DNA of 6,710 bases, taken from Chloroflexota bacterium (GTDB lineage Bacteria; Chloroflexota; Dehalococcoidia; SAR202; UBA11138). A program made the position numbers and the translations under genes. The notes below the pieces were generated by a model. The model searched no databases, had not been told where the DNA came from, and saw only the letters and a program-made list of their open reading frames with translations. Positions 1 through 6,496 of this stretch are shown piece by piece (positions within the stretch are counted from its first letter, which is position 1; each line of letters starts with the position of its first letter). Where the stretch lies: contig PAIW01000032.1 of the NCBI GenBank assembly GCA_002710885.1, forward strand, positions 7,420 through 14,129. The letters are read 5' to 3'.

Positions 1-983
1 GAGAGGGCGATCAAAGCTTTTTTGAATCCTGTTTTCCTGAGATAGTCCCGGGTTCCTAATACAAGAGCTTCGTACACCTCTTGCTCGGCGCCAGCTTGGT
101 CGGCGAGTGTCTGTCTATGCACCGAAGGCCGAACTGAGCCCGCGTCGTAGTCAGACACTGCGTATTTTTTGGGTTTGCCAATATCTGTGGTGGCCAATTG
201 GTCTTCTTTTCGATTCAAAGGCTCCCGAAGGCGCGTCCTCAACACCTCTTCGACTTCCAGATCGACGACCAAAAGGTCTTCTTCAAACTGCCGGGATGAT
301 GCGATCAATTCGCCCTGAGGGTCGAATACCATGCTTCCGCCGTCGAACACCAACTCGTCCTGTCCTCCAACCAGATTCACATATCCGAAGAACACGGAGT
401 TATCGACTGCGCGGGTCGCCAACATTTTTTCTCGATAATCCCGTTTCCCCGAGTGGAAGGGAGAGCCGTTGATGTTGACGATAACTTCGGCGCCGGCGGC
501 GCGTTGAACCGCTGTTGGGCCGATTGAATACCACGCGTCCTCGCAGATGTTCACTCCAACAGCCGTGCCATTTACCACAAACACAGGGCAAGTATCGCCT
601 GCTCTAAAGTACCGATCCTCATCAAACACGCCGTACGTTGGGAGAAAAATCTTATGGTACACGCCGACCAATTGCCCGTCGGCGGCGATTGCGGCAGCGT
701 TATGTGTGTCTCCGCCGGCCAAATCCACGAAACCAACGACGACCGATATTCCCTGGGACGCCTCAGCTACACTTTCGAGGCATTTTATGTTGGCGTTTAT
801 GAACTGAGGCTTGAGCACCAGGTCTTCCGGAGGGTAACCGGGAATTGATAATTCGGGAAATGCGACCATGTCGGCCTGGAGGTCTCGCGCTCTGCCGATG
901 TAGTCAATAATTTTGACAGTATTCCCTGGCAGGTCGCCGACCGATAAATTTATTTGGGCCAGTGCGAGCCTAAACGTCCGCAT
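1..983 (-). CDS. nadE: Glutamine-dependent NAD+ synthetase, N-terminal part (runs off the left edge)
   Basis: This enzyme makes NAD+ from deamido-NAD+, ATP and ammonia, with the ammonia released from glutamine by its own N-terminal nitrilase-type domain; it is cytosolic and ends NAD biosynthesis. The 327 visible residues start MRTFRLALAQ and cover the whole glutaminase domain (about 1-255). The Glu-Lys-Cys triad is in place: E44 in AFPELSIPGY, K111 in YHKIFLPTYG and C147 in NICEDAW. A linker follows, then the opening of the synthetase domain (about 300-327, VLGTRDYLRKTGF). The window ends just before the expected SGGxDS ATP-binding loop. Family members are about 540-590 residues, so over half is seen. 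The start was set at the second of two adjacent ATGs (983 rather than 986) because GGAG at 992-989 then lies 5 nt upstream instead of 2. It follows the SIS-domain gene by 129 nt on the same strand. No frameshift is seen. Confidence 0.95.
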   Translation of the reverse strand, partial: MRTFRLALAQINLSVGDLPGNTVKIIDYIGRARDLQADMVAFPELSIPGYPPEDLVLKPQFINANIKCLESVAEASQGISVVVGFVDLAGGDTHNAAAIAADGQLVGVYHKIFLPTYGVFDEDRYFRAGDTCPVFVVNGTAVGVNICEDAWYSIGPTAVQRAAGAEVIVNINGSPFHSGKRDYREKMLATRAVDNSVFFGYVNLVGGQDELVFDGGSMVFDPQGELIASSRQFEEDLLVVDLEVEEVLRTRLREPLNRKEDQLATTDIGKPKKYAVSDYDAGSVRPSVHRQTLADQAGAEQEVYEALVLGTRDYLRKTGFKKALIAL

Positions 984-1112
984 CATATCTCCATTATTTA
1001 TTGAAAAAATCTGGACTGCGCGCCTGGTCCCTATTGAGCGAATTTGCGATTTTCGTTGCAAGACACCAGACGACCAAGATTTTGAAAGTTGAAAGCCGAC
1101 AGCTAGCAGCCA
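984..1112 (-). other. 129-nt spacer between the SIS-domain gene and nadE
   Basis: The longest gap within the minus-strand gene string holds no open frame I can support. Read on the minus strand, a short GC-rich element (GGAC at 1030-1027 pairing with GTCC at 1016-1013) is followed after three bases by six T (1009-1004), about 20 nt before the nadE start. An upstream CTTGGTC (1078-1072) can pair with GACCAGG (1029-1023), which would compete with that stem. TTGCAA at 1061-1056 resembles a -35 box, but no good -10 lies at the right distance. A 6-bp inverted repeat, CAGCTA/TAGCTG (1121-1116 with 1105-1100), overlaps the SIS gene stop codon but has no T-tract. The gap could hold a promoter or a weak attenuator; nothing here is decisive. 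Confidence 0.3.
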
Positions 1113-2204
1113 TTATAGCTGGTAATGCGCTTTGGCAGACAGATGACGAGGGTCGTCGAGCCTGAACGTGTCGGGGTTGTGCTCCAACTCTAGAGCTAGC
1201 CAGTAGGTATAGAGTTGGAGCGGAACCAGGTACACAATGGGCGAAAGCAGTTCTGACACGGCAGGCACTGGTATCGCTGTGTCAACCAACAGAGACCGAG
1301 TTTCGTCGCCTGCCTGAACGATGGCGGCTGTTCGAGCGCCAACTTCTTTGGCCGCACCCATCAAATCTACAACACGGTCTTTCCCGGTTGTCGGAGGGGC
1401 TACAAACGTAACCTGACAGCCTTCGTCTGTGGATACGAATGGCCCGTGAAGATATTGCTCCAGTTGAAGACCTTCTGTGGTGGAGTAGTTGGCTTCCTTC
1501 ATTTTCAGTGACACTTCGTAGGCTGTGGAGGTGTTGGGACCCCAGCCGGTGAAATAATGACGCTGGATGTCTGCCGTGGCGGTGGCCCAGTTTTTGATCG
1601 AGTCCTCGCTCTTTAGCGCGCCGGAAACCAAATCAGGGAGCCTCGAAAGCTCGTTCTTGAGGATCGTTCCTTCAGGAGAATCTCCCAACTCGGCGGCCAG
1701 CATCGAAAGCGCCGTCATCGCGCCGGTGTGGCTGATTGTGAATGCGGACGACGGGTCGGAAATCGTGGTGCGGACAACCGCGTCTGCAAGATCAGTGTTA
1801 GCAGCTGAGCCGACGCCTGTCACGATCGCGGTCGCGGCGCCTGCCTGACGGGCATGCTTCAAAGCCTGAGCCGAGTACATCTTGGTGCCTGAATGGCTCA
1901 TCACGACCACGAGGTCGGATTCGTTCAGAGTGGGCGGACGGGAGCAAAACTCGAAGGAATTCCAAGCTCTGGCGTCCTCTCTGTCGCCGACAGTAGTGAG
2001 AAGGTATTCTCCCACCAACGACGCATGCCATGAAGTCCCGATACCTACGATGTGGATTTTTTCGACGTTTCGAGCGATGTCCGCGAGGGCGCCAATTGAG
2101 TGGCGTTCCTCAGCTAGCATTCGAGATATCGCGTCAGGTTGGCCGAGTATCGCCTCATGCATGTGGTACGGGTGGGCATGTCGCATCGGAGGACGGGTGG
2201 TCAT
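1113..2204 (-). CDS. GlmS-like double SIS-domain protein (no glutaminase domain)
   Basis: A 363-residue protein equivalent to the isomerase half of GlmS (glucosamine-6-phosphate synthase). The segment at about 14-31 (MHEAILGQPDAISRML) matches the point where the GlmS isomerase half begins, so the N-terminal glutaminase domain, with its catalytic Cys, is absent. SIS domain 1 (about 40-170) has GIGTSWHA (54-61) and a SHSGTK sugar-phosphate loop (103-108). SIS domain 2 (about 205-340) has K234 and E237 in SLKMKE and H253 in YLHGP, at the spacing of K485, E488 and H504 in E. coli GlmS. K358 near the C-terminus may stand for the last GlmS catalytic lysine. The substrate is probably a sugar or amino-sugar phosphate: an ammonia-dependent GlmS-like aminotransferase, a deaminase/isomerase of the AgaS/FrlB kind, or a sensor. 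The gene follows the aminotransferase by 67 nt and starts at ATG 2204 behind a strong ribosome site. The SIS family call is firm; the reaction is not. Confidence 0.88.
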   Translation of the reverse strand: MTTRPPMRHAHPYHMHEAILGQPDAISRMLAEERHSIGALADIARNVEKIHIVGIGTSWHASLVGEYLLTTVGDREDARAWNSFEFCSRPPTLNESDLVVVMSHSGTKMYSAQALKHARQAGAATAIVTGVGSAANTDLADAVVRTTISDPSSAFTISHTGAMTALSMLAAELGDSPEGTILKNELSRLPDLVSGALKSEDSIKNWATATADIQRHYFTGWGPNTSTAYEVSLKMKEANYSTTEGLQLEQYLHGPFVSTDEGCQVTFVAPPTTGKDRVVDLMGAAKEVGARTAAIVQAGDETRSLLVDTAIPVPAVSELLSPIVYLVPLQLYTYWLALELEHNPDTFRLDDPRHLSAKAHYQL

Positions 2205-2217
2205 TCCTGCTCCTTCT
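2205..2217 (-). promoter_or_regulatory. Ribosome binding site of the SIS-domain gene
   Basis: On the minus strand AGAAGGAG (2217-2210) lies 5 nt before ATG 2204. This strong site fixes the start and argues against the internal Met codons at residues 7 and 15. Confidence 0.75.
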
Positions 2218-2271
2218 GGATTTCAACAATCGATTTGACATCGGCGAGCGGAATCGAGTATAGGCGGGTCG

Positions 2272-3435
2272 TTAGCGTGACTCCACGAAATTCTTGATTC
2301 GACCAAGAGCCTCTTCGATGTTCTCAGACGAGTTTGCGAAGGAGAACCGAACATATCCTTTGCCGTATTTTCCAAACGATTCTCCGGCCAGACACGCAAC
2401 GCCGCCATCGTTGAGAAGATTGTCCGCGAACTGTAGGCTGCTCATGCCAGTGCCTTCGATGTTGGGGAACACGTAAAAAGCTCCTTGCGGCATGGCGCAA
2501 TTAATTCCAGGAATAGCGTTTAGGCCTTCGACGATAATTTCTCGGCGGCGTTTGAACTCGGCGACCATCTGGTTCGATGAATCCTGAGAGCCACTCAGGG
2601 CCTCCAGCGCAGCCATTTGCGTGAAACTGGCGGTGCATGACACGCTGTTCGTAACCAGCCTCGAGATTGGCTCCACCAACTCGAGGGGCATTACGCCATA
2701 TCCAATCCGCCATCCGGTCATAGCATAGGTCTTAGAGAAGCCGTCCAGGATTATTGAACGATCGCGCATGCCAGGAAAACTAGTGATTGAATAATGGTCT
2801 CCGTCGTACAGGAACCGATTGTAAATTTCGTCGGAAAGCACCGCGATGTCGTGCTCTTTCGCCAGATTTGCGAGCTTCTCCAAATCCTCTTTTGTGATGA
2901 TGCTGCCGCAGGGGTTGTTCGGCGAATTTACAATCATCAATCTTGTGCGGTCGGTTATCTGGGAAGCTACTTCGTTGACGTCGATGCCGAACTCCCGCGA
3001 CTCGTAGAGCCGCATCGGCACAGGAACGCCGCCCACAAACTCGATCATCGACTCATAAATCGGGAATCCCGGGTTTGGGTACAGAACCTCGTCGCCCTGA
3101 TCCACGAGCGCCATGATCGTGAAGAACATAATTGGCTTGCCGCCGGGAGTGACCACAACCTGATCGCCGGTCACGGAAATTCTTCTGGTCGACGATATTT
3201 CTTCGGCGATTCGGTCTCGGAGGTCGTTGAACCCCGGAGAAGGGTTGTAATGGGTAAACCCATTGTTTAGAGCGGCAAAGCCTGCGTCAATCACGTTGGA
3301 TGGAGTTTCAAAATCCGGTTCACCTATTTCAAGGTGAATTACATGCATGCCTTCCGCCTCCAAAACGCGCGCTTTCGCGAGCACTTCAAACGCGGTTTCG
3401 GTGCCTAACCTGCTCATTCTTCGAGCTAGCTTCAT
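2272..3435 (-). CDS. PLP-dependent class I/II aminotransferase (aspartate aminotransferase-like)
   Basis: A 387-residue cytosolic fold-type I aminotransferase that moves an amino group between an amino acid and a 2-oxo acid using pyridoxal phosphate. Signature segments are in order: EIGEPDFETP (36-45), the HYNPSPGF loop (62-69), NSPNNPCG (170-177), SDEIY (201-205; Asp and Tyr contact the cofactor), and GFSKTYAMTGWRIGY (232-246) with K235 as the Schiff-base lysine. R363 in VRFSFANS is the expected substrate carboxylate-binding arginine. Length is normal and no key residue is missing. The frame is open back to a GTG at 3486, but the extra 17 residues look non-conserved and that GTG has no spaced ribosome site. 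The ATG at 3435 begins MKLARRMSRLG, typical for the family, with AGGGG (3448-3444) 8 nt upstream. It is the first gene of the minus-strand string. Sequence motifs alone do not tell aspartate, alanine or aromatic specificity, so no symbol is given. Confidence 0.92.
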   Translation of the reverse strand: MKLARRMSRLGTETAFEVLAKARVLEAEGMHVIHLEIGEPDFETPSNVIDAGFAALNNGFTHYNPSPGFNDLRDRIAEEISSTRRISVTGDQVVVTPGGKPIMFFTIMALVDQGDEVLYPNPGFPIYESMIEFVGGVPVPMRLYESREFGIDVNEVASQITDRTRLMIVNSPNNPCGSIITKEDLEKLANLAKEHDIAVLSDEIYNRFLYDGDHYSITSFPGMRDRSIILDGFSKTYAMTGWRIGYGVMPLELVEPISRLVTNSVSCTASFTQMAALEALSGSQDSSNQMVAEFKRRREIIVEGLNAIPGINCAMPQGAFYVFPNIEGTGMSSLQFADNLLNDGGVACLAGESFGKYGKGYVRFSFANSSENIEEALGRIKNFVESR

Positions 3436-3469
3436 GTTCCGAACCCCTGTGATATTCTTAAATAGGAAG

Positions 3470-3496
3470 GCTATACCACTGCGCACACCCTGTCCA
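3470..3496 (-). promoter_or_regulatory. Possible promoter for the aminotransferase gene string
   Basis: On the minus strand TGGACA (3496-3491) differs from the -35 consensus by one base. TATAGC (3475-3470) is a partial -10 box preceded by TG one base upstream (extended -10). The spacer is 15 nt, shorter than ideal. Transcription would start near 3463, leaving a leader of about 30 nt before ATG 3435. Pattern match only. Confidence 0.3.
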
Positions 3497-3508
3497 GTCT
3501 CCAGTTTG

Positions 3509-3517
3509 TGTTAGAAT
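3509..3517 (+). promoter_or_regulatory. Possible extended -10 promoter for ispH
   Basis: TGTTAGAAT matches the extended -10 pattern (TG, one base, then TAGAAT, five of six consensus bases). No good -35 box lies 17 nt upstream, which is tolerated with an extended -10. Predicted start is near 3524, about 27 nt before the GTG start at 3551. It sits in the divergent spacer, beside the candidate minus-strand promoter. Confidence 0.35.
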
Positions 3518-3537
3518 CTGGATGAAAATTACTCCTT

Positions 3538-3542
3538 GGAGG
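3538..3542 (+). promoter_or_regulatory. Ribosome binding site deciding the ispH start
   Basis: GGAGG lies 8 nt before GTG 3551. The in-frame TTG at 3536 overlaps this site and cannot use it, so translation is assigned to GTG 3551, giving the family-typical N-terminus MKVYLGVPRGFCAG. Confidence 0.75.
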
Positions 3543-3550
3543 CCAGACTT

Positions 3551-4453
3551 GTGAAAGTGTATCTGGGTGTCCCTAGAGGGTTTTGCGCTGGGGTTGTCAG
3601 AGCGGTTGATGTCGTTGAATTGGCGTTAGAAAAATACGCTCATCCCGTGTATGTGAAACACCAGATTGTTCATAATCCGAATGTGGTTAATTCCCTGGAG
3701 GAAAAGGGCGCAATGACAGTTGAGGACGTCGACGAGATTCCAGAAGGTTCGACGGTGGTGTTCTCAGCTCACGGCTCGCCGCCTGACGATTTTGCCAAGG
3801 CGAAGAAGCGAAATCTCAATGTCATCGACGCCACTTGCCCACTCGTGACCAAAGTCCACAATGAGGCTATCAAGTACGCTAACGATGGCCGCAGGCTGGT
3901 TCTGGTTGGACACAAGGGGCACCAAGAGGTCAAAGGAACGATGGGCCAGACGGATATGTTTTTGGTCAACGATCGCAACGAGCTGGTCATGCCTGATTGG
4001 GATGAAGATACTCCGGTCACGATATTGACGCAGACGACGCTTTCCGTTGATGACACAAAACGGTCAATCGAAGAGATTAAGAGCAAATTCTCGGACGTTA
4101 TCGTTCGCAATGACCTATGTTATGCAACCACAAGTCGTCAGGCCGCGGTTAAACAGTTGTGCAAATTGGTCGAACTCGTGCTGGTCATCGGCGCCGAAAA
4201 CAGTTCAAACTGCAACCGACTGCGCGAGGTTGCCCAGGCTCACGGCGTCGATGCGTACCTGATTAACGGCCCCGACGAGTTGGACTCCTCCTGGCTGGAA
4301 GGCATTGAGAATGTGGGCATAACCTCCGGGGCTTCCACACCGGAGAGCATGGTCCAGGCTGTCATCGAATCGTTGGGAGCAGACGAGGTTGAGCGGATTG
4401 ACGGCGAAGATGAGGATGTCAACTTCGTGCTGCCGGCCGAATTGAGAGAGTAA
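3551..4453 (+). CDS. ispH: 4-hydroxy-3-methylbut-2-enyl diphosphate reductase (LytB/IspH)
   Basis: The last enzyme of the MEP pathway: a cytosolic [4Fe-4S] protein that reduces HMBPP to a mix of IPP and DMAPP. The 300-residue product is of near-normal length. Three cluster cysteines are C12 (RGFCAGVVRA), C96 (DATCPLVTKVH) and C190 (NDLCYATTSRQ). Diphosphate-pocket residues are H41 (HNPNVV), H74 (SAHGS), H124 with catalytic E126 (GHQEVKGTMGQ), the TQTTLSVDDT segment (160-169) and S218, S219 and N220 (NSSNCNRL). Some surrounding positions differ from common versions: NDLCYATTSRQ where many have NTICDATQNRQ, an extra cysteine C221 where Ser or Thr is usual, and SAHGSPP for SAHGVSP. All core ligands are kept, so activity is expected. 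It starts with GTG and leads a plus-strand string, 63 nt ahead of a prenyl-reductase family gene, which fits an isoprenoid role. Confidence 0.96.
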   Translation: MKVYLGVPRGFCAGVVRAVDVVELALEKYAHPVYVKHQIVHNPNVVNSLEEKGAMTVEDVDEIPEGSTVVFSAHGSPPDDFAKAKKRNLNVIDATCPLVTKVHNEAIKYANDGRRLVLVGHKGHQEVKGTMGQTDMFLVNDRNELVMPDWDEDTPVTILTQTTLSVDDTKRSIEEIKSKFSDVIVRNDLCYATTSRQAAVKQLCKLVELVLVIGAENSSNCNRLREVAQAHGVDAYLINGPDELDSSWLEGIENVGITSGASTPESMVQAVIESLGADEVERIDGEDEDVNFVLPAELRE

Positions 4454-4470
4454 TCAATTCCACTGATTTT

Positions 4471-4498
4471 CAGGCCGTGAACGAATTTGACACGCCTG
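4471..4498 (+). repeat. Imperfect inverted repeat (hairpin) between ispH and the flavoprotein gene
   Basis: CAGGCCGTG (4471-4479) pairs with CACGCCTG (4491-4498): eight base pairs, mostly G-C, with one bulged C and an 11-nt AT-rich loop. It begins 17 nt after the ispH stop and ends 18 nt before the next ATG. No T-tract follows on either strand, so it is not a normal intrinsic terminator. It could be an mRNA processing or stabilising stem, or a protein-binding site. Confidence 0.4.
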
Positions 4499-4516
4499 CG
4501 ATGAGCGAAGCAAAAA

Positions 4517-5746
4517 ATGCGATATGACGTCATAGTTGTCGGAGCCGGCCCTGCCGGGAGCACGACGGCCAGGGAGTGCGCCGAGCGGGGACTGTCAGTT
4601 CTATTGCTGGACAAGGCTGAGTTTCCAAGAGACAAGCCTTGCGGTGGCGGCATTACGGTTCGAGCCTTGAGACTGCTGCCGTTCAGCATTGAATCTGTTG
4701 TTGAGCGCGTCATCACCGATGTGTACCTCACTCACAAGCAGGGAAGCGGATTCAGCCGCCGTTCGGACGACCACCTTGTGAGCATGACCCAGCGGAGAAA
4801 CTTCGACATGCTCCTGCTGGGAAAAGCGCTGGAAGCAGGCGTAACTCTGAAAGAGCGGGCGACCGTTCGCCATGTGTCCAGGAATGCGACGTCAGTTGAC
4901 ATCTCCACAGGCGATGAGACGTTCACAGCTTCGGTGTTGGTTGCCGCTGACGGGGCGAACGGCAAGACGGCGCAAATGTCAGGAATCGAGCAAAATTTTT
5001 GGCAGCAAATAGCTGTAGAAGGAAATATCACACCGTCGGGAGGGATGCCCGAAGAGTGGCAAACGTGTTTTGGCCTTGACGTTGGCAGCGTCCCTGGCGG
5101 ATACGGCTGGGTTTTCCCCAAAGGAGACCATCTCAATTTCGGCATTGGCGGATGGCGACACGTCGGACCTGGCCTTCGAAACAGCCTTAACAATCTCGCG
5201 AAATTCTACGGATTTGAGTCAGAAAATATGTGGGGTCTGCGCGGCCATTACCTCACAATCCGAAAACCGGATTCTCCCCTTGTCGATGGCAATGTGGCTC
5301 TCGTGGGCGACGCGGCAGGGTTAGTCGACCCCATGAGCGATGAAGGCATCTATTCTTCAATCTGGAGTGGCCAAACTGCCGCAAAAAACATTGCTAACTA
5401 CATTGGCGGTGAGACCGCCGACTTATCGAATTACAAGCGTGAGATTGATTCGAAACTCGTCCCTGAACTGAACATATCTCTGCGTTTCCACGACCTGTTC
5501 CAGCTAAGCCCTGGGTTATATATGTGGGCGGAAAAACATACGTCACTAGTATGGGCGTTGGCTCGTCGGATCCTCCGGGGGGACCAAACTTATGTCAACG
5601 TGATGCTCACACATAAAGCCGCTGGAAATTTAATCGACTTCCTCTCAGATCTCGTTCGCGTGACACCGTTTCTCCAAAGGCATTCAGGATTGAGAGACCC
5701 TGCGCTTCCACAACGGTTCTTCGTCCGAGGGAACGCGCAGACTTAA
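4517..5746 (+). CDS. Geranylgeranyl reductase family FAD-dependent oxidoreductase
   Basis: A 409-residue flavoprotein of the family that reduces double bonds in prenyl chains (archaeal digeranylgeranylglycerophospholipid reductase, bacterial and plant ChlP relatives). The N-terminal Rossmann fold starts at residue 1 with GAGPAG (9-14) and D32 for FAD ribose. PCGGG (41-45) carries the conserved Cys (C42). LVAADGANG (141-149) and GWVFPK (197-202) follow, then the FAD-pyrophosphate motif GDAAGLVDPMSDEGI (264-278). In the last motif, family members often have NP and GEGI where this has DP and DEGI. No signal peptide or clear membrane span is seen, so peripheral membrane contact is likely. ATG 4517 lacks an obvious ribosome site (an A-run precedes it), but the Rossmann motif position fixes the start. 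Placement behind ispH supports a polyprenyl substrate such as a quinone side chain or lipid; halogenase-like or other FAD mono-oxygenase roles are less likely. Confidence 0.88.
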   Translation: MRYDVIVVGAGPAGSTTARECAERGLSVLLLDKAEFPRDKPCGGGITVRALRLLPFSIESVVERVITDVYLTHKQGSGFSRRSDDHLVSMTQRRNFDMLLLGKALEAGVTLKERATVRHVSRNATSVDISTGDETFTASVLVAADGANGKTAQMSGIEQNFWQQIAVEGNITPSGGMPEEWQTCFGLDVGSVPGGYGWVFPKGDHLNFGIGGWRHVGPGLRNSLNNLAKFYGFESENMWGLRGHYLTIRKPDSPLVDGNVALVGDAAGLVDPMSDEGIYSSIWSGQTAAKNIANYIGGETADLSNYKREIDSKLVPELNISLRFHDLFQLSPGLYMWAEKHTSLVWALARRILRGDQTYVNVMLTHKAAGNLIDFLSDLVRVTPFLQRHSGLRDPALPQRFFVRGNAQT

Positions 5747-5777
5747 TTCAGACTCGAATTTCCAAGTTTCATCGCAC

Positions 5778-5781
5778 GAGG
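5778..5781 (+). promoter_or_regulatory. Ribosome binding site of the comB-like gene
   Basis: GAGG lies 7 nt upstream of ATG 5789, supporting that start, which gives the family-typical MEIRIGSLLRG opening. Confidence 0.55.
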
Positions 5782-5788
5782 ATTCCAA

Positions 5789-6478
5789 ATGGAAATAAGA
5801 ATCGGTAGCCTTTTGCGCGGCGCGCAGGAGGCTGAAGGCACTGTAATCGTTATCGACGTCTTTAGAGCATTCACAACCGGCGCTGTGGCATTTTCCAGGG
5901 GAGCCGAGAAAATCATCTTGGTCGCAAAGGTGTCCGAAGCGCTGGAATTAAAGAGGCAGGGCGTCGGCGAGATTTGTATCGGTGAAGTGGGGGGGATCCG
6001 CCCTGAAGGTTTCGATCTAGGAAACTCACCTTACGATATGTCCAAGGCAGACGTTGACGGAAAGACGCTGATTCAGTCAACCCGCGCTGGCACGGTGGGA
6101 ATGACCACTGTGACGAAGGCGGACCAAATTTATGCCGGGTCGTTCGCCATCGCGGCGGCGACCGTCGAGGCAATAAATCGCCGAAACCCGGACGTTGTCA
6201 CTATCATAGCCATGGGGTCTGAGGGCAAAGTGCAAACGGACGAGGACGAACAGTGCGCCCTTTTCTTGCGTAACCTGCTGCAAGGGCGAGAACCAGACCA
6301 CGATTCTGTCCGGAACCTCGTGCTGACTGGCTACGAATCTCAAAAATACGATGACCCTAGCCAGCCTCATTTCCGTCCCGAGGATAAAGACCTGGCCCTA
6401 CGAATCAATGCGTTCACGTTCGCAATAAAAGTCAACCGAGAAAGTGGACTGCTAGTCGCTCGCCGGGAAGACTTGTAA
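5789..6478 (+). CDS. comB: 2-phosphosulfolactate phosphatase homologue (ComB family)
   Basis: A 229-residue, full-length member of the ComB family, Mg-dependent acid phosphatases known for removing phosphate from 2-phosphosulfolactate, a step towards coenzyme M in methanogens and sulfolactate in some bacteria. Family hallmarks are the early strand and helix VIDVFRAFTTG (21-31), GEVGGIRPEGFDLGNSPYD (65-83), the STRAGT turn (97-102) in a region where some members have TTNGT, YAGSFAIAAATVEAI (115-129), the strand VVTIIAMGSEG (136-146), and the acidic EDEQCALFLRNLL (152-164). The gene lies 42 nt after the flavoprotein and 18 nt before the aldo/keto reductase, so co-transcription is likely. No other sulfolactate or coenzyme M gene is in view. 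The substrate could differ from the founding enzyme; the family call is firm, the exact reaction is inference. Confidence 0.85.
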   Translation: MEIRIGSLLRGAQEAEGTVIVIDVFRAFTTGAVAFSRGAEKIILVAKVSEALELKRQGVGEICIGEVGGIRPEGFDLGNSPYDMSKADVDGKTLIQSTRAGTVGMTTVTKADQIYAGSFAIAAATVEAINRRNPDVVTIIAMGSEGKVQTDEDEQCALFLRNLLQGREPDHDSVRNLVLTGYESQKYDDPSQPHFRPEDKDLALRINAFTFAIKVNRESGLLVARREDL

Positions 6479-6483
6479 CCACT

Positions 6484-6490
6484 GAGAGGA
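6484..6490 (+). promoter_or_regulatory. Ribosome binding site of the aldo/keto reductase gene
   Basis: GAGAGGA lies 6 nt before GTG 6497 and selects it over the closer TTG at 6491. It sits inside the 18-nt gap after comB. Confidence 0.65.
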
Positions 6491-6496
6491 TTGTTT

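Noticed and set aside
107..848. Open frames on both strands inside the nadE region
   Set aside because: Arg-, Pro- and Ser-rich products with no recognisable motif, overlapping a gene with an intact catalytic triad in the continuous minus-strand frame.
1100..1121. CAGCTA/TAGCTG inverted repeat at the SIS gene stop as a terminator
   Set aside because: Only 6 bp with a 10-nt loop and no following T-run on the minus strand.
2794..3270. 158-codon plus-strand open frame opposite the aminotransferase
   Set aside because: Antisense shadow of a well-supported gene; it overlaps the NSPNNPCG-coding region and has no family features or ribosome site that I can see.
3436..3486. Longer aminotransferase starting at GTG 3486
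   Set aside because: The extra 17 residues look non-conserved, the GTG has no properly spaced ribosome site, and the longer form would overlap the candidate promoter.
3532..3541. CTCC-TT-GGAG inverted repeat hiding the ispH ribosome site
   Set aside because: The 2-nt loop is too tight for a stable stem, leaving at most 3 bp.
4501..4527. Eight-codon frame (ATG to TGA) overlapping the flavoprotein start, a possible leader peptide for translational coupling
   Set aside because: No ribosome site and length easily explained by chance; no regulatory codon run.
4240..4731. 163-codon minus-strand open frame across the end of ispH and the start of the flavoprotein gene
   Set aside because: Ser/Thr/Pro-rich composition typical of antisense shadows, opposite two real genes.
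5745..5760. AATTC/GAATT inverted repeat after the flavoprotein stop as a terminator
   Set aside because: Only 5 bp, AT-rich and with no T-tract; the tight gap favours read-through into comB.
5989..5995. Run of seven G in comB as a slippage or phase-variation site
   Set aside because: The frame continues intact and encodes the conserved GEVGGIRPEGFD segment; a single G7 in a housekeeping-like gene is weak evidence.
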